Part shown: positions 1 through 11,679 of the stretch, one piece after another
Numbering within the stretch: position 1 is the first letter of the stretch
Layout: each line of letters begins with the position of its first letter
Source of the DNA: Seiridium cupressi
Lineage: Eukaryota; Ascomycota; Sordariomycetes; Amphisphaeriales; Sporocadaceae
NCBI GenBank assembly: GCA_036674765.1
Contig: JARVKI010000089.1
Location: 62,001 to 126,000, forward strand
Length of the DNA: 64,000 nucleotides
Reading direction: 5' to 3'
Made by a program: the position numbers and the translations under genes
The notes under the pieces: model-generated
What the model saw: only the letters and a program-made list of their open reading frames with translations
Told to the model about the DNA's origin: nothing
Databases searched by the model: none

Positions 1-1424
1 ACAAAATTCATGATGGGAGCGACACCAATCATGAATTATTCAAAAATCAGGCTAGTCTGATTTATGCACCAGTAGCTGGCGCAGTGAGTAGCGCTGGCTT
101 TTCTCTTTAGATTACCCATATTTTATGGCTTAGTCGTGGCTAGTATAGCTGGTATGGGGCTAATGTGACTCGCGTATGGCGCAGTGAATGATTAGTTCTA
201 ACTAATTATACGACATTCAGATTTTTGATGGGTCTGGTTTTGTTTGAATGGTCAGTGCTTGGATCTCTAGCCCGTTTTTACGCAGATACGGTGGATTGCG
301 GTGGATTACAAAGCATTGCTTGCATTCAGCCCTGCGGAGTTCCCTGGAGCAGAAAGGGTATTTCTTGACTCGCCTACAACCTTCATCCCCGACTACACCA
401 TGTCTAACAAAAACAAAGGTCTTCATATCAGTGTCATTTTGGAGCCTACGGAAGCGAAACCTCCTTGCGATGCCTTTGCATTGCCATATATCAAAAAGTA
501 TGTGTTCAACACAGTGTATTGTAGTTGCTTGGAGAGCAACCTCGAAGCATGTGGAAGCAGTGTGGGGCGTACCAGGCACCCGCATTTCAACAATCTGGTA
601 GATGATGCCCCCGAAAGCCTCGGTATATACCTCATGCGCATAGTTTGAAAGTGACCCGAATATATTAGGCTGCATTCTTGCCTGCGGTGTTTGAGGAGAC
701 AGAAACTTCCCGCTGTGCTTCGGTACCCGGGGCAGCCCCGCCAGAAAATCTCCGAGATCGTATGGTTAGGGAACACCCGAGGAAGCATCGAGTTACTATA
801 CTCGTGTGATGCTAGCACCTCCCTTAAATAATGGAACGCCTTGCCCCGTTTTTGTTCGCGACATACGCGTGCCAGACACTAAGAGGTAAACGTGTGTTAC
901 AAGTGGATCTTGAGATTGGCAATACAGAACCTGCCTGAGAGACATAGCTGCGAGTAGTAGCCTGCGTTAATGGTTGCGCAAACCGATACTACGAAACTCA
1001 AAACGAAAGAGGTCGAATTTCAAGTCCGAGAAAAATGATAGGCAATGGGTCTTTTCAACACACGACAGACGAATAGCGTTTGTCCCGCATTTGGAAGCCT
1101 AATGTACCCCGGGATAAATTGTGGGCCGTGGAGGCAGTGTGAAGTGAAGTGGAGTCCACCTACGGGACGGAGTTTGAGATTGGTGCCCGGAGTGCCGGTA
1201 AAGGCCTGTGGTCTGCAACGAAGTCCGCAACGCAAATGAAATCAATGATCCATCGAGGCTGAGATGTAAGATGTGACGCTATTTTAAGGGAAAGCGAGTA
1301 TGCTGTGTTGATACTCATCTAGTATAAGATACCACTACCTCTGCCATAGACCTGTTGATTATTCACTCATCGCCATTCTATTCCAGTTCCAGCTAATTAT
1401 CCATTTCCAGTCGTTAATTACATA
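1..1424. other. Intergenic region at left edge
   Basis: Only short overlapping open frames on both strands, with no recognisable domain or convincing start context. The last 100 bases before 1425 are pyrimidine-rich and AT-rich, as expected for a fungal promoter and 5' leader of the beta-lactamase-like gene. No repeat or RNA gene was recognised. Confidence 0.5.
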
Positions 1425-3096
1425 ATGTTTCGCAAGCTTAACTATTTGGCCGCGACGGCCCTCTCGGCTGCTACGGTCGTTCGGAGCCAGGCATACATAC
1501 CATGCCCTCTTCTTCGAGCATATTATCCCACGCCAACGTTAGACAAGAATTCCACCATCATTCAGTCTTTTGCCGAAGAGTTTACGAGTGTCTTTGATGG
1601 GTTGGTCGCGACTGGTGGCAGTGACGACTTCGGCGCCATCACACCTAATACGACATCGTTCTCGGTAGTGTTATTTTCGGGCGCCGACTCGGCTGAGTCG
1701 GATCCCATCTTTTTCGACTATCATTACACGGCGACACTATCCGAAAGTGCAGACAACGTGACTGCGCAGACTGTCTTTCCCGTCGGAACTCTCACACAAC
1801 TTTTTACTGTATACTCGTGGCTGGTGGAGACTGGTGACGGCTCGTGGAGCTCGCCAATCACGGAGTTCCTGCCCGAGCTCAGCAATGCGACCAACAGTTC
1901 TTCAGAGTTCGACATTGGACTGTCAGTCGATTGGGAGTCTATCAGTGTCGGAAGCTTAGCATCGCACATGTCAGGTCTTGCACATGACTGTAAGTTCATG
2001 CACGCCTTCTAGATCTTGAGAATAAGGGAGATGCTGACCATGACTAGCCGATGCATGCAGTGCTTTCGGAGACTGCGATAAACAAAAGTTCCTAGACGCC
2101 GTTACATCGCTGACACCTTACTTCCTTCCCGATACATCGCCAGTCGTTTCCAATGCTGCATTCCAGCTCCTAGCCTACGCCATCCAATCGCACTCCGGAA
2201 AGTCGTTTTCCGAAACATTGTCAACATCCATGCTTGACGCTCTAAACATGACCGAGAGTGGTTTACTCGGCAACGACACCCAAGTCTTCGGCCAGAGCCT
2301 CGACCAGACCTTCATGGGCGAGCCAGCCGCTCTATCCCTCCACTCCAGCACATCCGACCTCGCCAAAGCCGGCCACGCCATGCTGTCCTCGCGCCTCATC
2401 ACACCAGCCCAGACACGCCGCTGGTTGCAGCCCGTGGCCGACACCTCGAACCTGCGCAACGGCGTCGGGCGGCCCTGGGAGATCTACCACGCGGGCGAGA
2501 ACGCCAACTCGTCGATCCTCGACGTTTTCACCAAGACGGGCGAGATCGGGCAGTACAGCAGCTACTTCGGGCTGGCGCCCGACTTTAACGCCGGCTTCGC
2601 CATCCTAGCCCAAGACACCGAGGGCAACCCGGATCTGAACGTCTACGCCGACGTCGTCTCACTCGCGCTGTTGACACTCGAGCAGGTCGCTGCCAAGGAG
2701 ACGGCCGCGCGGTATGCCGGCGAGTATACCTTTGGCAATGGCAGCTATGCGATGCTCAATGTCACAGACGAGGGCCCCGGTCTCGTGGTCTTGAATCTCA
2801 CGATCAATGGCTCGGATATCATAAGCGAGGCGGCTAGTAAGGCGGGGATCCGGGTGGACAACTTGGATTTCAGACTGTACCCCACCAACTTGGTGAGCGG
2901 TAACCTGCAACAGTTTGTCGCCGTGTTCCAGGACAGGAGCGCGTCGGCGGACCAGGGGACGCCGACTTGTATCACGTGGATGGATGTTGGCGAGCTCGAG
3001 AGTATCCCAGAGAGGTACATCTTCGAACTAGACGACACTAATGTTACGAGTGGTTTGCGGATCCCTGATAAGAAGGTCCGTCTGGACAAGGCATAA
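1425..3096 (+). CDS. Secreted beta-lactamase-fold protein, probable pseudoenzyme
   Basis: Two exons, 1425-1989 and 2048-3096, joined over a 58-nt GTAAGT...TAG intron; the frame closes exactly and gives 537 aa. The ATG at 1425 starts a signal peptide (about residues 1-22, ending near RSQA). The rest resembles the class C beta-lactamase / serine-hydrolase family found as secreted proteins in many ascomycetes: a GxxxxLFTVY helix, a SxNxAFQLLAYAI helix and a late KTG motif (exon 2, FTKTGEIGQYSSYF). The catalytic SxxK tetrad reads T122-L-T-Q125, and the YxN motif reads V222-S-N224. The nucleophile Ser, general-base Lys and Tyr all appear to be replaced, so hydrolase activity is unlikely; binding or a structural role is possible. 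Several N-glycosylation sequons fit secretion. Family assignment is firm; loss of activity is inferred from motif alignment by eye. Confidence 0.85.
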
Positions 3097-3588
3097 ATGG
3101 GATTTTACTTAATAGCATAGCATAGACGATAGAACATGGCACTGAACATTGGATTTATAAGGTAGCATCAACTATATATAGGATCGAACATTTGGATTAA
3201 GGACTACGTTAAATAAAATATATTGTATTTTCAACGCTCCCACCGCGACTGCACGATATGTAAATTTGAACTTATCGCAACCATGGTGTCGAACACATTG
3301 GGCTTGAAAACAAGCTCTTTAACACCAAAACTAACTCGCTGGCGAGCAACTCGGGTGAAACTTGGTGATCTCGCATGGGGAAATGGCGTATAACTCAATA
3401 GATTCGATGATCACGTGGGATAATAACAAATACATGGGACGGGGGTCCATATGAACCATGTGATCGTTTCTCCTTCTGAACTTTATACTATACTGCATAA
3501 TTATCCACTATTGTGGACCAAGCCCTCCGCAAAAAGCAATTATTCCTGTATCGTCTATGGAAAAGCATCAGATCCCCGGCTCAATCAG
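3097..3588. other. Intergenic region between convergent genes
   Basis: AT-rich stretch holding the 3' ends of the beta-lactamase-like gene (+) and the unknown gene on the minus strand. No open frame of interest, RNA gene or repeat was recognised. Confidence 0.5.
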
Positions 3589-5664
3589 TCAGAGACCAGA
3601 AAGGAGTCTTGAATCAATCAGGTGAAGTGGCACCTTAACCTCCGGGCAGTGATCAGCGGCAATCAGTTTCTCGTAATTACCCTGGAAGGAACCGAGACTA
3701 TGCTCAAAGAGCGCCTGCACATCGACGAGGCGGTCGTCATCGGTGTCGACAACCACGCCGTTGCGGTCGACAAAGGCCCATCCGTACGCTAGCGATCCGG
3801 GGCTCGGCTTCCAGGTCGCATCCCAGCCCGTGAGGATCTCGGGGCCGTCTTCGCCGGTCTCGAATCGGATCAGAAGCTTACGCCCAATCACGAAGTCGGC
3901 GCGGGCGAGCCCGAGCTTGCGCAGCTCGCCGGCGCAGAAGACTTGCCAGAAGTAGGCCTGGACCTTCTGGCGCTCGTGCATCTGCTGGGGAGTCAAGCCG
4001 GCCACGCCGGGAACGCGCGCGTAGATCGGGTTGTGGGGGTGGGCGAGCGCCTCTCGGACTTGTTTGTTGATGGTGGGCAGGTGGTTGTTCGGATTGAAAG
4101 GCGTGTTGCCTTTCAGCAGCAGGGGTTCTTGTGGGTAAGGAGGCTTCCAGAGGGGCACGCGCTCGCTGAGATTGCCGTACATGTCGACATCCAGCGGAGT
4201 GTCTGAGAACGGCAAAGAGTTGAAGTCGAACTCAAAGTTGTCTTGAGGGCCCGATCCCGTTGTGGTGTCAGAGGCGCGCAGGTTGTCTGTCCTGTTGATG
4301 CTGTCGGGCAAGTTACTGTTCATGTTAGGGTTGGCGGGCAAGTTTCTCGTCTTGTTGGTGTTGGTGGATATGTCTTTCTCAGTGCTGAATGTGGAAATAT
4401 CATAACGGGAGGCATCAGGAGGAAGTCCCATCGACAGCAGTTGTTGCTTACGGTTCGGTGCCACGCTAGTTCTAGTTGTAGTCGAACTCAACGCTGGACT
4501 GTTTACCACGGATCCACGTTCAGTCATCGATTGGCCAGTTCGACGACGACTGCGAGCTTGGTCGCTAGTTGACGGGTCTGCAGAACGCTTGGCTGGCACA
4601 ACAGCAGGGGCTGTAGCGGGCTTCTCGGGGGCCGGCTGCAGTTGGGGTGCGACAGTGGCATTTACAGATGCAGGAGAGGTCAAGTGGCGGTTCTATGGCT
4701 CCCCGAAACTCTTCTCCATCTCTTCATTGTTGCCGTGTCCTGAAGCGTGCGCTTGGGCGTGGTGCTCACCGATGGCTTGGAATTGGCCCTGGGTCAAATC
4801 GAAAGGTGATGGTTTAGTTTCATCGATTGCACCGCCTTTGAGAGCAGTCTGTGAAATTGCGGTTGCTGCTCCACCCTTGGGCCGGCGCTTTTGAGCTGTG
4901 GCCTTGGGAGTAGTGTTGGTCGTCGATCTTCGATTGCGGCTGCGAGAACTCTGTTGCCTGATAGGAGCTTGGCCATAGTAAACTGAAGCTGGCGAGTTGT
5001 GGGGTGCAGGAGGGTGATAAGGGTAAGATCCGTTGAAAGGAAAGGGATAAGGGGACGTAGCAGGCGTAGGATTAGGATTGATAGAGGCATTCGCGCGCAT
5101 GGAGTCGATTATCTCCATCCTCTTCTGCTGGTGTCCAGGTGTGTTGTAGATGCCGCCAGGACGAAAACCGTCAGCAGTTGATCCGGTCGACATGGTGCGC
5201 GGTCTTGAGCTTGGGAAGTGGCCGAAGCCAGGTAGCAGCTCATTTCCAGAGATCAGAGATGGAAAGTTCATTGTTGCCGAGGCCGGATGACCGTGATATG
5301 AGTCGCGTTGTGCAACATGGGGCCAATTTGCCATGACATGTTGCGAGTTGGGGTGGTGATACGGTGGTGCCTGAGCCGATTGAACTGGATGTGGTACCTG
5401 ACGTGGATGCCCTGGGAACGAGGCTGCATAGTAGGTTTGACTGCCAGGATCTTGGGGTTGGTGCGTGGACAAAGCGCTCTTCCGTTCCATCTCGTCACCG
5501 CTCTCTCGGTGCTGTGATTTTGGTGTCTCTTCTTTACCACCGTCTGAAGAGTGGCTTTCATCTGTGCTGAGATACTCGTCCAGAGGATGTTCGTCCGAGT
5601 TGTACTTGGGCTTAGCAGAGCCTGACGCGTCTGGGCCGCGAACCCGCGACCGTGTCTGCACCAT
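3589..5664 (-). CDS. Unknown low-complexity protein with in-frame UAG or intron
   Basis: The ATG at 5664 opens a frame that meets a single TAG at 4695-4693 and then continues in the same frame to a stop at 3589. The downstream part has no ATG near its beginning, so the two halves look like one gene. An in-phase 159-nt intron (donor g|GTGAGC at 4769, acceptor CTACAG ending 4611) would remove the TAG and give exons 5664-4770 and 4610-3589 and 638 aa. Direct readthrough would give about 691 aa. The N-terminal half is rich in Ser, Pro, Asn, Gln and His and is probably disordered, with a basic patch (SRSRNRRS). The C-terminal ~200 residues look folded (for example VQAYFWQVFCAGELRKLG, ILTGWDATWKPSPGSLAYGW). 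I do not recognise the family. A nuclear or regulatory role is only a guess from composition. Confidence 0.65.
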
Positions 5665-7442
5665 CTTAGTAGTTGACCTAGGTTGGAGAGGAAGAAATTG
5701 CTGATCACCCCAGACGATCAGACCTAAAGCTTCGGGAGGTGAATCTATTAGGCAAGGTTGTTGACGCGGATAGTGGGGTGTTTGAGGGAAAGCTCATCAC
5801 ACTGGCTCTCTGATAAGCCCGGCAGTGCGCTGGGGTAGAACCGATGATGTTCCGCTGCTTTCGCTGCGAGGTTCGGAATGTGAAAAGGTGTGAGACGTAA
5901 AAATGCAGGAGGTCGTGCCAGTGAGCTTGCCCATTATCGAGGATGGCAATTTGGTCAGGCTCCTCTGATAACGGCTGATGATGGCGAGAGTTTCTCTTGT
6001 ATGTGCCGTCAGAACTTCAATGTGAATATCAGATATGCTCGGGGTACGTGAGCGGGGGGCTTGAGGTCTCGGAACAGAACCAGGCTCAGTTAGTCTATTG
6101 CTCAAAGAGCTGCGAGCTGCGCGATCCAAGCTTCTAGTGCAGATCTTCAAGTATGCGCACCGCTCAGCCGTGGATTGGTGGGCGACGGTGGCTCAGCTCT
6201 GTGGCATGCCGAATTACCATATCCTATCTAGGGTGGCTACAATGTAGAAGTGTGGATTGTTCGAGATTCTGTACCGCGCCAAGTTGCGGAAGACCATGAG
6301 CTAATGCTGAGGTATGGGCTAAGCTTAAAAGAACCACAGCACGGGCTTAAGCTCTGGACCTCTGAAGACTTCAAAATCGCGAGCTACGACATGTGATGAA
6401 TCAGTTGAGCCTGAGTGAAGCAACCTCCAACCAGAACTCTGGCTTTGGAAAATACCTGATCAAAAAATGCCATCGTAAGACTAATGCCAAAACCCTTGTG
6501 TCTTTCTGTGCGCGTGAGGGATCGGTGGTCAGACACCAATTCTCGTCCCAACATGTTGTTCTAATGGATCGGAAGAATTGTTGCTGGGGTGATTTAGGGT
6601 CCAGGTAGCAAAGGAACGTTCGAGTTGTATTTCCAGGCTTGACCAATCATGGTTGTCGTTGTGGTCTCCATCGACTAAATATTAACTATGCAGATCAGTA
6701 GGACAAAATGAAACAGGAAGCTATGGGAATATCACGCGTCCGAACAAGTTCAGAAAAGAAGAGCTTTGAGCTTATATGCAAATTAGGTAGCCACAGCGAA
6801 TCTACGGTACCAGGCTCCATGGACTAGTGAAAAGTCTAAGCAAAACCGATTATTGACAACGAACAAGAGTGAAGGGTGAGGATGATGGAACTAGGACAAG
6901 GCTTTCCATCCAGCTTGGCTGGGACTGCACTTGATGTGAATGTCATTTGGCTCCATTATACATGTACAACTCTATAACAATCTTGTTCTAAGTCGACAGC
7001 TTCTTCAACGAGCCGAGAGTAACTTTTACCACAACCTATCCAAGACATTTGAGGGTCCCCCGCAAAAACACAATCGGAACATGCCTAACTGGAGTTTGCT
7101 AGGAGGCTTTCAAGACACCGGGAACAAGCAGTCGCATTAACAGCCAGAGACACCATAGCTCGGAATTTGTTACCCATGTTTATTCGGGAAAGGAAAGCAC
7201 AGTATCGGAATAATCGTGAGGATACTGCATTGGTCCAGAGAGTGAAAAGAGGTTATTACACATGTACCGACTGCAATTCAACTGAATTGTCAGGCTGAGC
7301 GATGTTGCATGGGCGGCAATTCTGCTGATTTGACTCCTCTACTTTGGCTATAGCTAGGAGTGCTAGAATGGTAGTCAACTCTTCACGAAAGGCGAACTGG
7401 TTATGGATGCGAGCGAAGCATTGCTCCTAATCCTCGTGTATC
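5665..7442. other. Gene-poor intergenic stretch
   Basis: About 1.8 kb with only short, unsupported frames. A minus-strand frame at 6150-5797 starts from TTG and resembles nothing known. The right part is AT-rich. It may hold the promoter of the unknown gene and the 3' flank of the methyltransferase relic. Confidence 0.45.
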
Positions 7443-8330
7443 TCAACGCGGTGTCTTAGGCCCACTGTCTAGTCTCCTGACGGCGCCAGGGAGGATCTTC
7501 TCTAATGCGCGAGCCATGTGCTCAGTCTTGGTCTTGCGCGAGATCTACACGTGGAGCATGAGGATGGCTTCGTGGAAAAGGAAGACCAGGTGGGGGGGGG
7601 GAAGGGAGGGGCGCCTCTGGTATCTCTGTCGATCTCCATGAAGCCTTCTTCGGAGAGAATCTCGGGAAGCCTGCCGGCCCAGGTTGGTTTGAGACAGTGA
7701 TCTTGGATAGCTGGAAGTTTGAAGAGCTCGTCGAGGCAGTCCGTCTTGCACTCCGGCCTGGTCTTGTCGAAGCGGAGGGTCTCTAGGTCGGCTTCTTCCC
7801 ATTGGAGGTAGCCACCAGGTTCTGCCAAGGGTATAAATATCGATCGCAGAAAGAAGAACGGACTGCAATATCATAGTGCATGATATTTTCCCAGCAAGAT
7901 GTGGTTATCTGGGTTGGAACTCTACATTGCAAAGAATGTGTGCAACATACTCAATAATGCATGGAGTTTCTTGACGACACCAGAAACCTCGTCGTTCAGA
8001 AGGACGAAGGAGAAGAACGGCCCGTGAACAATATCATAGGTCCCGGCAAAATCACCTGGAACGCTATCTTTGACGTTCCAGTGGCGGAGATTTATAATGG
8101 TTGGGAGGGTTTCATGTGACGGCGCCGCATCGAACGTAATGTCAAGGCCGCCCAGCCGTGGCTTCTTTAAGCTTCCCTCTGGCATCGAGAAACCACATCC
8201 CGCGATATTGGTTAGTCAGCTTATCGCATGTCTGGAGCGAGCACCATTGCCGTACCCTACGCCAGTGCTAGCATCTGATATTTCAGGTTGGGAGACTCGG
8301 TAGGATCTTGGTCCAAAGATGGTGCATTAA
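7443..8330 (-). pseudogene. LaeA/UMTA-type SAM methyltransferase pseudogene
   Basis: Fragments of a LaeA-like methyltransferase lie in order on the minus strand. A motif I-like remnant (SDASTGVGYG) near 8280 is followed by DITFDAAPSHET...LRHWNVKDSVPG...DIVHGPFFSFVLLNDEV...KLHALL. A canonical 129-nt intron (donor GTATGT at 7950, acceptor GGCAG at 7822) then joins LL-K to PGGYLQWEEADLETL and KTRPECKTDCLDELF. Next comes RDTRGAPP, where a run of ten G on the plus strand (7592-7601) shifts the frame: HLVFLFHEAILMLHV continues in another frame. A TAG at 7547-7545 interrupts it, and the normal family tail (ISRKTKTEHMARALEKILPG) follows in the same frame to 7443. The N-terminus also has stops. Such methyltransferases act as regulators or tailoring enzymes in secondary metabolism; this copy is unlikely to make protein. 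Confidence 0.8.
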
Positions 8331-8758
8331 GTTGTGCCTGTTTGTGAGGGAAATTGGTCAGTTCGTGTTCGTGGTGAGCTTTGATGACACCTAGAAAACA
8401 AACAGGAAATTTGGCCGGCATTTGCGCACCGATTGTTGTCGCGAAAGTCTCGAGTGAAGAGGTAATCGGAGTTTGGAGTTATTTCGGCGTTGATGTTCAT
8501 TGGATTGTAGGGCCTTGTATGTGGCCGTGAATGGAGGTTTGGGACTGAGGTCGATGATCAAGCGGGGTGCCGCACGGAAGCAAGGATCGTCTTCTGACAT
8601 GATGCGTGCTATGCTACATCCCGAGGCACTTCCTGGGCCTCAAGTCACTTCTTCACGTAGCCAGGGAAGGACACTAGCTGCAAATCCTGAAGTCACAATT
8701 AAACCTGCTGACAAGATCAGGTGTGGGGTGCATTTGAATTCTAGAGACGATAAAGGTA
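8331..8758. other. Gap between methyltransferase relic and regulator gene
   Basis: No convincing open frame. It may contain a degraded N-terminus of the methyltransferase relic (minus strand) and the 3' flank of the Zn2Cys6 gene. Confidence 0.4.
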
Positions 8759-10989
8759 TTAGTGGAGAAATGGATGCTCCGCAAGATTGGTCCAAAAGTC
8801 GGACTCGAAATCCTGCAAAGCATGGCTTTCCCAAGCATTCCATCCATCTTGATCCATGGGATTCAGTATCGATGTAGCAAAATCCGACATGACTTGGCTA
8901 TCGCTTTGCCCCACCGTCTTTTCAAGGAGAAGGCGGTCGAGCAGGCAAGAAATGGTTTGTGAAGCACTCGCCAGCAACTTGTAATTAGGATCGTTGTTTC
9001 GCACAATCGTTCCTGTCTCTACCTCTGCAACGATCACGCTCAGCTTCTGGAAGATCTTTGAAACGTTGATCTCGGGGATTAGTGATGCTGATGGCTGCTG
9101 GAGCAGCCACTGGCAGATGACTCCGGCGGCAGATAAGCCGAAATATGCTACCTGCAGCAAGTCAGCATGGTCAATCCACCATTTACTCGGAGTAGACCTG
9201 AATTTTACCTTCCAGACCAGGGAGATCCCCGAGTTAACCAGTTGATCCTTTTGCATCAATGCCTCGGCAATCATGGTAAGGATCTCAGCTGACACTTTGA
9301 TCAACCCGGGGTCGGATTGAGGCTTTTGATGCGAAAGCGCTAGGCGAAGCAAGAAAAGCACATGGAGATGGTTCAGCCGAGCGCTTAGCATAAAATCCCG
9401 AATTACGGGTGGTTGGTTGCATAACCTCAAAGGACCCTCTAATCGAAATTCAAGCGGAAGGGATGACCAATGGCGTTCGGCATCCACTTGAATAGCACTG
9501 TTTTCTGAGATGAGCCAGTTGTTTCAACATCAGGAGGTCAACATACCCTGCGTTACGATCCCTTTCACTGCCTTCCTCAGCTTCAAAAAGAAGCAAGATG
9601 TCTTCCTTGAGGGTTGCACAGAGAGCGGACCATTGTATATCCAGCATGTAGTCGAATATGCTGCCCTGATTCCACCATTGTGGCTCCGATGTGTTGGGCT
9701 GTGCTTCTGTGCAGTGGTGTTTAAGCAGGTTGAACCGGCAAAACTTCTTGGATATCCGTGGTGGGCGACCAAGGAATATGGAGACATTTTTATCGGCAGA
9801 GTAAGCCTGCGCGAATACGGATCGTCGAAGATTGTGAAGAAAGTCTGGGACCGAGGGCGCCTTTTCCATCTGTTGGTGGTATCCTAAAGCGAATAGCGAG
9901 CTCGCTACATCTCCGAGTCTTCTCCAAGATTGATAGCCTAGATGTGCTGTGGTCAGTGATAAGATGCGATAATTGGGACACGTACATACTCTGATCACCA
10001 TCAACTAGAGAATGGAGAATAAACGTCTCATACTGAAGCATCAGTTGCAAGTCGTTCATGCAGTCTAGGGACAGGGCCATCTCCAGGCATAGATCCGCAA
10101 GTTCAACTGTATGTCTTTGCAATTCGCGGCGTTCTCTTTCCGAATTGTAGAAATGGCCTATGGCTGGCGTGTCTGTCACAGCTCTCGAGATAGCCACACA
10201 TGTTAGACCTAGGGTTTCCCATCGAGCATTTTTCTGACAGAATGTATCCAGGAAGTCGTCAATGGTGGCATCTCGTGCCACCGTTAATGGTTCAAGACTG
10301 TGTAGGAACAAGTTCTTCGATACCTCCAATGCATTTAGAGGATCGTCCCCTCGCTCTAGAAATAGGGACCGGAGTGTCTGAAGACAGGGTTGCGTGAAGC
10401 GACCTGTCAAAGCTAGATTTGCTCCTGTAGCAAGCCACGCCCGGACCAGACTCTCACATGCCACAGTGAATACCTGATCCAAACGGGCAATGACTTTTGC
10501 TGCGCGAGCGTAATCAGCCTGGACTGCAACGCCTTCAGATAGCATATACTGATCGACATTGGGTGTACTCGAGTCCATATACCCCTGGTCGTCGGTCCCA
10601 GGAAGATGGCCGAATATTGTAGTATGGCTCAAGGGGCCTAAATACCCCGGGTTGGGATATTGATGAGGTGTCGAAGCTAAACTTCCAACATCATCTGCCG
10701 GCAAGAGACTGGTACGGGTGTTTCGTATCAGGCTAAGACCAAGTCAATATAAGAAATTTATCTCTGGCCTACGCGATGAGGCCGCGATGAGGCTTTACCT
10801 CTCCCTGTTTTCAGCCGCACTGGGTAGAAGGTGTTTCTTTCTCTTTTTGAAGGGCATTTGCCGATAAACGCATATCGCTGCACGGCCGGCATTCTCACAT
10901 CTCGTACAAATGGGCCGCGAATGATCGCAGGCCAATTTTGCGGCTCTACAAGGATCGCAGGCTGCGAGTTTCTTGAAACTCCCCTGCAT
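8759..10989 (-). CDS. Zn2Cys6 fungal-specific transcription factor
   Basis: Five exons, complement 10989-10799, 10732-9990, 9937-9547, 9497-9209 and 9151-8759, give 668 aa; all phases close. Introns are 66, 52, 49 and 57 nt with GT/AG ends; the last is in phase and stop-free but has a good donor, branch site and CTGCAG acceptor. The ATG at 10989 precedes the binuclear cluster by eight codons. The finger is CDPCRAAKLACDHSRPIC then TRC and C eight residues later, the C-x2-C-x6-C-x6-C-x2-C-x8-C pattern. The rest matches the fungal-specific transcription factor domain (helical; LHSLVDGDQ, YQSWRRLGDVASSLFALGY, FLGRPPRISKKFC). It acts in the nucleus on CGG/CCG-type sites. It lies immediately 3' of the decarboxylase gene on the same strand, so it may regulate that gene and the divergent aminotransferase. 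The exact start could be upstream because no in-frame stop is seen close by. Confidence 0.88.
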
Positions 10990-11300
10990 TGTATGGCTTG
11001 AGGGTTCCACGCAGCGTCGCCTTGGCCTGTGGTGACCATTGTGGGATTCCTCCGACTCGGAGCTGCTCGATGCACACGGGGTGAATTTCGGCGTGGAGCG
11101 CTTTACCCTGATCAGCACTAGCTTGCTCCAATGTCGGCAATTGAGAAATAAGGAAGAAAGCTATTCCGAATGATTCTAGTACGGATGCATTCTCATAATC
11201 TTCATTCGCAAAACATTTGGCATAGTCTCATCTGGATGTAAATGACACAGTTTGGACAATGCGGTTGTATTAATACTCGATGGCCGTCAATACCACTACA

Positions 11301-11313
11301 AGTCCACCGGACT
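11301..11313. promoter_or_regulatory. AGTCC-N3-GGACT inverted repeat
   Basis: AGTCCACCGGACT is a perfect 5-bp inverted repeat with a 3-base spacer, about 310 bases upstream of the regulator ATG. The CCGGACT part overlaps the CGG-type half-sites used by Zn2Cys6 proteins. Autoregulation is an inference. Confidence 0.35.
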
Positions 11314-11424
11314 ACTTCGCGTCTAGCACTTGGGAAAATGAATTCACGATTCATTTTAAGCACCCCGATTTGATGGAGTAGTGGTTTCGGACGTTATTAG
11401 CGGCGCCAATCAGATTTAGCTTCG

Positions 11425-11485
11425 ACTCCGATATGGAACAAGGTGAAGATCACTCGACCTAGCCCAAGAGCGATTGGAGTCCGAT
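11425..11485. promoter_or_regulatory. Two TCCGAT elements upstream of the regulator
   Basis: ACTCCGAT at 11425-11432 and AGTCCGAT at 11478-11485. The same 8-mers occur in the decarboxylase/aminotransferase promoter (13555, 13579). Candidate binding sites for the adjacent Zn2Cys6 protein; no binding evidence exists. Confidence 0.35.
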
Positions 11486-11679
11486 CATTGGACACCCCCA
11501 ACCGTGATGCCAGCTGTGTACCGATGGAAAGCATCAGCCATGAACTAACTACCTAGGTAGAAACTGGTAAATGTGGCACACTGCCAAGACAAGTACTCGT
11601 CGAAGCGGCCAGCTTAGTCAGAAATACTGCCATCGCTATAGAAATTCGCGAATTCCCGACTGCGATGCCATAGATCATA

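Larger units (their letters stand above)
10990..11679. other. Promoter region of the Zn2Cys6 gene
   Basis: 690 bases between the stop of the decarboxylase gene and the start of the regulator gene, both on the minus strand. It contains an AGTCC-ACC-GGACT palindrome and two ACTCCGAT/AGTCCGAT elements, listed separately. No coding region was recognised. Confidence 0.5.

Noticed and set aside
217..818. Several overlapping 115-152-codon frames on both strands
   Set aside because: No family similarity and mutually overlapping; several begin at non-ATG codons. Typical chance frames.
5797..6150. 117-codon minus-strand frame
   Set aside because: Starts with TTG, no domain, no splice partner that makes sense.
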